Shown here piece by piece: positions 5,205-8,887 of a DNA stretch of 8,887 nt. This stretch comes from Candidatus Avipropionibacterium avicola. GTDB taxonomy: Bacteria; Actinomycetota; Actinomycetes; Propionibacteriales; Propionibacteriaceae. The position numbers and the translations under genes are program-made. The number at the start of each line of letters is the position of its first letter. The stretch's first letter is position 1. Where the stretch lies: NCBI GenBank assembly GCA_018715445.1, contig DVLP01000145.1, forward strand, positions 1-8,887. The letters are read 5' to 3'. The notes under the pieces are model-generated. The model saw only the letters and a program-made list of their open reading frames with translations. It did no database searches and was not told the origin of the DNA.

Positions 5205-6596
5205 TCAGAGGTAACCCATCGGGTTGGTCACGCTGCCGTTGACGTACAGGTTCAGGTGCAGGTGGCACCCGGTCGAGTAGCCGGTGGTCCCGACGTACCC
5301 GATGACCTGGCCCTGGGAGACGTGCTGTCCGACCCCCACCACGTAATGGGTGGCGTGGTTGTACGCGGTGCTGATGTAGCGACCGTTGACCTTGCCGTGG
5401 TCGATCATCAGCCGGTTGCCCCACGCCGCGTGGAAGTAGCGCTCGGTGACCCGGCCGCTGGCCGCAGCCTTGATCGGGGTGCCGCAGCCGACACCGAAGT
5501 CGGTGCCGTCGTGCAGCTTGTAAACCCCGGTCACCGGGTGCAGGCGCATGCCGTACGGCGAGGTGATCGGTCCGTTCACCGGGTAGATGAAGCCGGTGCC
5601 GCCACCGCCACCGCCGCCTCCGCCGCTGTTGCCGCCGCCGGGGGCACTACCGCCACCGCCGCCACCGCCGCCACCGGAGGAACCACCCTTGTTCTTGTTG
5701 CGGGAGGCCTTCTGCTTGGCCAGCTCGGCCTGACGCTTCGCCTCAGCAGCCTTCTCGGCCGCGATCCGGGCCTTGATGCGCTTCTCGACCGCAGCGCGCT
5801 CGGACTCGAGCTCGGCGTAGCGGGACTCGTCCTCGGCGACCGCCTTCTTGGCGTCGGACTGGGCCTTCTTGTTCGCCGCGACCAGCGAGGCGACCTGGGC
5901 GGCCACGCTCTGGGCCTCGGCCTCGAGCCGCTTCTGGGTCTCGAGGTTCTCGGCGGCCTGGGCACGACGCTTGGCGACCTCGCGCTCGATCTCGCTCTGC
6001 TTCTGCCGCTTGGCGTTGAGCTCCTGCTGGATCTTCTCCAGCTCCTTGATCTTGGCCTCGGCGGCGTCGAACATCGTGCTCGACCACTGCAGCCGGGTCT
6101 GGAAGTCACGGGTGGAGCCGGCGGTGGCCAGCACCGCCACGGGCAGCAGGTTGGTGCGCTGCTGCCACTGCTGCTGCACGACCTCGCCAACCTTGGCCCG
6201 CTGGGCCTCGAGTCGCTTGATGCCGGCCGCAACTTCCTTCTTGGCCTTCTCCAGGGCCTCCTGCTCCTCGGCCAGGCGTACGGCCAGCTTCCGGTCCCGC
6301 TCGCGGGCCTTGGCCAGATCGGCCTGGACCTGCGCGAGCTTGTCGCGGGCATCGGCCAGGCGGATCCGTGACGCCTCGAGGGCGGCGACCTTCTTGTTCA
6401 GGTCCTTGGAGGACTCGTTGAGTTCCTTCTTGGTCTTGTCGAGTTGCTTCTGGATGCGCGACTTCTGGTCGTCCAGGTCGTCAGCATGGGCGGTGGTGGG
6501 CACGGTGAGGCCGACGGACACCGCAGCGGCCAAGGCCACTGCGATCGCCACTCGGACCAGACGACCCATTCGGTTCGTGCCAGCCGAGTGTCGCAT
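5205..6596 (-). CDS. Secreted coiled-coil M23 (LytM-type) peptidoglycan endopeptidase
   Basis: A 463-residue cell-wall hydrolase. Residues 10-38 are a signal peptide (basic MGRLVR, hydrophobic core, AHA cleavage site). Residues ~39-300 are charged heptad-rich coiled coil, broken near 145-175 by a hydrophobic segment ([12 protein letters not shown]). Residues 304-335 are almost pure glycine, and 337-463 are an M23 domain. Zinc ligands H362, D366 (HDGTD) and H447 and catalytic H414 and H445 (HLH) are all present, so it should be an active zinc endopeptidase cutting cross-link peptides. The layout matches EnvC, which FtsX controls in E. coli; its place directly after ftsX suggests FtsEX-gated activity at the septum. 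Start options: ATG 6596 (used), ATG 6569, or GTG 6620, which has GGGG seven bases upstream. The usual HLHFE is HLHLN here. Confidence 0.93.
   Translation of the reverse strand: MRHSAGTNRMGRLVRVAIAVALAAAVSVGLTVPTTAHADDLDDQKSRIQKQLDKTKKELNESSKDLNKKVAALEASRIRLADARDKLAQVQADLAKARERDRKLAVRLAEEQEALEKAKKEVAAGIKRLEAQRAKVGEVVQQQWQQRTNLLPVAVLATAGSTRDFQTRLQWSSTMFDAAEAKIKELEKIQQELNAKRQKQSEIEREVAKRRAQAAENLETQKRLEAEAQSVAAQVASLVAANKKAQSDAKKAVAEDESRYAELESERAAVEKRIKARIAAEKAAEAKRQAELAKQKASRNKNKGGSSGGGGGGGGGSAPGGGNSGGGGGGGGGTGFIYPVNGPITSPYGMRLHPVTGVYKLHDGTDFGVGCGTPIKAAASGRVTERYFHAAWGNRLMIDHGKVNGRYISTAYNHATHYVVGVGQHVSQGQVIGYVGTTGYSTGCHLHLNLYVNGSVTNPMGYL
5592..5687 (-). repeat. Glycine-codon low-complexity hinge in the M23 protein
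   Basis: Residues 304-335 contain two runs of nine consecutive glycines plus shorter runs, separated by SAP, NS and SS. On the plus strand the DNA is a CCG/CCA triplet tract. It joins the coiled coil to the catalytic domain as a flexible linker. Triplet slippage here would change linker length without breaking the frame. Confidence 0.9.
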
Positions 6597-6730
6597 CGGC
6601 CGGGGAAGTTCCCGATGCACTTGCCTACCCCAATCTGTCGTGGGGAAGCCCTTGGGCGTCTCCGAGAACGTCTCGGCGGTCCGGGTGGACCCTGACCCGA
6701 TCCCTGACCGCCGAAGCGGTCTCATCGGGG
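6597..6730 (-). promoter_or_regulatory. Structured leader between ftsX and the M23 gene
   Basis: The 134 nt hold several elements in order of transcription. A 6-bp GACCGC/GCGGTC hairpin with a UUCG tetraloop (6721-6706) lies 9 nt after the ftsX stop. Two direct copies of GGTCAGGG follow at 12-bp spacing (6709-6702 and 6697-6690). Then come an inverted repeat CCGAGA-N3-TCTCGG (6676-6662), a CCCCA/TGGGG stem (6645-6628) and the 11-bp palindrome-like GGGAACTTCCC (6613-6603). No -10/-35 pair stands out. The UUCG hairpin may stabilise or end the ftsEX message; the repeats could be regulator sites for the hydrolase gene. The elements are seen; their roles are not established. Confidence 0.45.
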
Positions 6731-7642
6731 TCAGACCCTGAGGTACTTCCTCGTCGTGATGAGCGTTGGGATTATGGCCAGAGCCAGACCAACCACCGCA
6801 ACCCCCACCATGGCCAACCCCGCATGGGACCATCCAATCCACTCAAAAGCCTTGAGTGAGACTTTAGCTTTTTGGATGATGATGAAGTAAACCCCTGAGG
6901 CCAGTGTGGCGCATGCGAGGAGTATGCCCAGAGCTGCCCCGATCACGGCCTCGAACAGGAACGGCAACATGATGTAGAAGTTGCTCGCCCCCACCAACCG
7001 CATGATCCCGATCTCGCGTCGTCGGGCGAAGGCGGTCAACCGGATCGTGTTGCCGATCTGGAGCGCAGCGGCCAGCAGCAGCAGGCCACTGGCGGTCACC
7101 GTGGCCACCTGGATCAGGTTCATCCAGCTGAAGAGCGGATCCAGGTACTCGCGCAGGTCCTGGATCGCCTGGACACCCGGAAGACCGGCCACCTGGCCCA
7201 CCACCCCCTCGTACCGCTCCGGGTCCACGAGTTTGATGCGATAGGACTCCTGCATCTGGTCCACCGTGAGTGTGTCCAGGATCGGGCTGTCCTCGTAGGC
7301 CTTGCGGAACTCCTCGAAGGCCTCCTGCTTGGACTCGAAGTGCACGTCGGCGACCTCGGGGTTGTTCTCCAGGGTCGCCAGGATGACCTCCTTCTGGGCC
7401 TCGGTGGCGTCCTGGCCGCCCTCACAGGTCTCACTGGGCGCCGAGACGGTGCCGCAGAGGAAGACCGAGATCTCGACCTTGTCGTACCAACGGCCCTTCA
7501 TCAGGTCGACCTGCTGGTAGGCCAGCAGGCCGGCCCCGAACAGGGCCAGCGAGACCCACATGGTCACGATCACGGCCAAGGTCATGGTCAGGTTGCGGCG
7601 CAACCCCGACCAGGTCTCGGAAAGGATGTGGCGATGGCGCAT
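6731..7642 (-). CDS. ftsX: Cell division protein FtsX (ABC permease-like subunit)
   Basis: A 303-residue four-helix membrane protein that, with FtsE, relays ATP hydrolysis to peptidoglycan hydrolases outside the membrane at the division site. Segments: helix 1 ~20-43, extracytoplasmic domain ~44-177, helix 2 ~179-198, the FtsX-domain signature RRREIGIMRLVGAS (207-220), helix 3 ~225-252 and helix 4 ~273-295. The ectodomain holds two cysteines, C63 and C73, that could form a disulfide. Length and layout are standard for actinobacterial FtsX. ATG 7642 has AGGGAG six bases upstream. It follows ftsE by 49 nt and precedes a coiled-coil hydrolase, its probable target. The last ~70 codons use codons rare in the neighbouring genes (ATA, AGG, AAA, CCA, GGA). 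Confidence 0.97.
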   Translation of the reverse strand: MRHRHILSETWSGLRRNLTMTLAVIVTMWVSLALFGAGLLAYQQVDLMKGRWYDKVEISVFLCGTVSAPSETCEGGQDATEAQKEVILATLENNPEVADVHFESKQEAFEEFRKAYEDSPILDTLTVDQMQESYRIKLVDPERYEGVVGQVAGLPGVQAIQDLREYLDPLFSWMNLIQVATVTASGLLLLAAALQIGNTIRLTAFARRREIGIMRLVGASNFYIMLPFLFEAVIGAALGILLACATLASGVYFIIIQKAKVSLKAFEWIGWSHAGLAMVGVAVVGLALAIIPTLITTRKYLRV

Positions 7643-7691
7643 CAGAAGTCTCCCTGATCGGCGGGCTGGGGTGTGGGTGAGCAGGTCATCA

Positions 7692-8378
7692 TCACTGGTA
7701 CCCGTACACCCCCTTGCTCTGATCCCGGACGACGCGGCCCTTGTCGAGTTCGATCACCCGCTTGCGCATCTGGTCCACGATCGTGGAGTCGTGGGTCGCC
7801 ATCAGGACGGTGGTGCCGCTGCGGTTGATCCGGTCCAGCAGCTTCATGATGCCGACCGAGGTGGCCGGGTCCAGGTTGCCGGTGGGCTCGTCGGCGATCA
7901 GCAGTTTCGGCTCGTTGACCACGGCTCGCGCGATCGCGACGCGCTGCTGCTCACCACCGGACAGTTCCTCGGGCAGTCGCTTGCCCTTGCCCTCCAACCC
8001 GACCAGCTCGAGAGTGGACGGGATCTGGGCCGCGATGTCGCGACCGGACCGCCCGATCACCTGCATGGCGAAGGCGACGTTCTCGTGGACCGTCTTGCCG
8101 GGCAGCAGCCGGAAGTCCTGGAAGACCGTGCCGATCTCGCGACGCAGCGTCGGGACCCGCCAGCTCGGGAGCTTGTTGAGCTCGCGCCCGGCGACGAAGA
8201 TCCGCCCGCGGCTGGGGCGGTACTCCCGCAGCACCAGCCGCAGGAAGGTCGACTTGCCGGAGCCGGAGGCGCCGACGAGGAAGGCGAACTCGCCCTTGGT
8301 GATCTCCAGGTCGACATCACGCAGCGCAGCGCGCTGCTGGCCGTCGTAGGTCTTGGAGACTTGCTCGAAAGTGATCAT
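7692..8378 (-). CDS. ftsE: Cell division ATP-binding protein FtsE
   Basis: A 228-residue cytoplasmic ABC ATPase, partner of FtsX in the divisome. Seen: Walker [10 protein letters not shown] (36-44), Q-loop Q87 in [13 protein letters not shown], a wording typical of FtsE, signature LSGGEQQR (139-146), Walker B LLIADEP with catalytic E164, D-loop GNLD and H-loop H196 (MATHD). The C-terminus [12 protein letters not shown] also resembles actinobacterial FtsE. ATG 8378 (MITFEQVSK) is preferred because the family usually begins MI at this point; a GTG two codons earlier (8384) is in frame. No strong ribosome-binding site precedes either, so coupling or a weak site is possible. It lies 115 nt after prfB and 49 nt before ftsX. 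Confidence 0.97.
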   Translation of the reverse strand: MITFEQVSKTYDGQQRAALRDVDLEITKGEFAFLVGASGSGKSTFLRLVLREYRPSRGRIFVAGRELNKLPSWRVPTLRREIGTVFQDFRLLPGKTVHENVAFAMQVIGRSGRDIAAQIPSTLELVGLEGKGKRLPEELSGGEQQRVAIARAVVNEPKLLIADEPTGNLDPATSVGIMKLLDRINRSGTTVLMATHDSTIVDQMRKRVIELDKGRVVRDQSKGVYGYQ

Positions 8379-8419
8379 GGGCACGCCAAGTGGCCGGTCT
8401 CGGGGAAGCTGTGGGTGCC

Positions 8420-8444
8420 GCCGGAGCGGCCTACGGCCTCCGGC
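8420..8444 (-). other. Hairpin in the prfB-ftsE gap
   Basis: A 6-bp GCCGGA/TCCGGC stem (8420-8425 with 8439-8444) continues into a 4-bp GGCC/GGCC stem (8428-8431 with 8435-8438) with a 2-nt bulge and a 3-nt loop. No U-run follows. A minus-strand TAGACT (8450-8445), which fits a -10 hexamer, directly abuts it, but no -35 is convincing. It could be an attenuator between prfB and ftsE or part of a promoter region for ftsE. Confidence 0.4.
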
Positions 8445-8493
8445 AGTCTAAACACGGCGACCAAGGGTGCCGGGATCGACGCGCCGACCGGGC

Positions 8494-8887
8494 TCAGCTG
8501 GCGTTCTCCTCGCTGCGGCGCCAACGGATCCCGGCATCGATGAAACCGTCGATGTCACCGTCGAAGACGGCGTCGGGGTTGCCGACCTCGTGGTCGGTGC
8601 GCAGGTCCTTGACCATCTGGTACGGGTGCAGCACGTACGAGCGCATCTGCGAGCCCCAGGAGTTGCCACCGTCACCCTTCAGGGCGTCCAGCTCGGCCTC
8701 GCGTTCCTGACGCGCCCGGTCGAGCAGACGGGACTGGAGCACCCGCAGCGCGGCGGCGCGGTTCTGGATCTGGGACTTCTCGTTCTGACAGCTGACGACC
8801 AGACCCGTCGGCAGGTGAGTGATGCGGACCGCCGAATCGGTCGTGTTGACCGACTGGCCGCCGGGGCCCGACGAACGGAAGACATCG
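8494..8887 (-). CDS. prfB: Peptide chain release factor 2 (C-terminal part)
   Basis: The last 130 codons of RF2, which reads UGA and UAA stop codons and triggers release of the finished protein; the 5' part lies beyond the right edge. Seen: the catalytic GGQ in [20 protein letters not shown] (the glutamine that reaches the peptidyl-transferase centre), then [18 protein letters not shown], and the C-terminal domain [20 protein letters not shown] followed by [13 protein letters not shown]. The KDLRT-E-N-AV-DG-ID-FI pattern marks RF2 rather than RF1, as does ftsE directly downstream. The stop-recognition tripeptide and any programmed frameshift site would lie outside the window, so self-regulation cannot be judged. 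The frame enters with GAT at 8886. Confidence 0.96.
   Translation of the reverse strand, partial: DVFRSSGPGGQSVNTTDSAVRITHLPTGLVVSCQNEKSQIQNRAAALRVLQSRLLDRARQEREAELDALKGDGGNSWGSQMRSYVLHPYQMVKDLRTDHEVGNPDAVFDGDIDGFIDAGIRWRRSEENAS

Noticed and set aside
5049..6371. A 440-codon plus-strand open frame opposite the M23 gene
   Set aside because: Leu/Gly/Ala-rich shadow of the coiled-coil gene; it also overlaps the smpB start and has no recognisable motif or ribosome-binding site.
6662..6676. LexA (SOS) operator
   Set aside because: The inverted repeat CCGAGA-N3-TCTCGG lacks the GAAC-N4-GTTC core of Gram-positive SOS boxes.
6597..6730. c-di-AMP (ydaO) riboswitch
   Set aside because: Only a faint 3'-end resemblance; the GGGGUGAAUC-type core and the expected length are not seen. 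Kept as an unclassified structured leader.

Overview
The window is high-GC DNA that reads like a chromosome segment of a Gram-positive actinobacterium, most plausibly the Propionibacteriales. The reasons are strong G/C third-position bias, the actinobacterial gene order prfB-ftsE-ftsX-(cell-wall hydrolase)-smpB with ssrA nearby, a tmRNA tag ending in -FALAA, and a DUF1707 protein, a family largely confined to Actinobacteria. The genus assignment is inference. The region looks like conserved core genome; I saw no transposase, integrase, phage gene or CRISPR array.

From left to right on the minus strand: a partial dihydropteroate-synthase-family gene of the FolP2 type (1-448); the tmRNA gene ssrA with a strong downstream hairpin (519-933); and a three-domain membrane protein, DUF1707 - disordered linker - DUF4870 (961-1962). 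A ~200-bp divergent gap separates these from a plus-strand operon: an ABC ATPase of the LolD/MacB class (2162-2902), its ten-helix FtsX-superfamily permease, joined by an ATGA overlap (2899-4206), and a cytosolic FKBP-type prolyl isomerase (4217-4588).

The plus-strand operon converges on smpB (4610-5101, minus), and a very strong hairpin that suits termination of the plus operon lies inside the smpB 3' coding end. Upstream of smpB on the minus strand are a secreted coiled-coil M23 endopeptidase (5205-6596), ftsX (6731-7642), ftsE (7692-8378) and the 3' end of prfB (8494-8887). Transcription runs prfB -> ftsE -> ftsX -> M23 -> smpB, with a large hairpin between the M23 gene and smpB.

Two themes emerge. 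First, translation termination and ribosome rescue: release factor 2, SmpB and tmRNA lie within 9 kb on one strand. Second, control of septal peptidoglycan hydrolysis: FtsE/FtsX form an ATP-driven transmembrane switch, and the adjacent M23 protein has the coiled-coil-plus-LytM layout of the E. coli FtsEX partner EnvC. Unlike EnvC it keeps every catalytic residue, so it is probably the hydrolase itself rather than an activator. The least characterised parts are the ectodomain-less ABC exporter with its FKBP, the divergent DUF1707/DUF4870 protein, and the FolP2-type enzyme whose substrate loop departs from the usual DHPS sequence.
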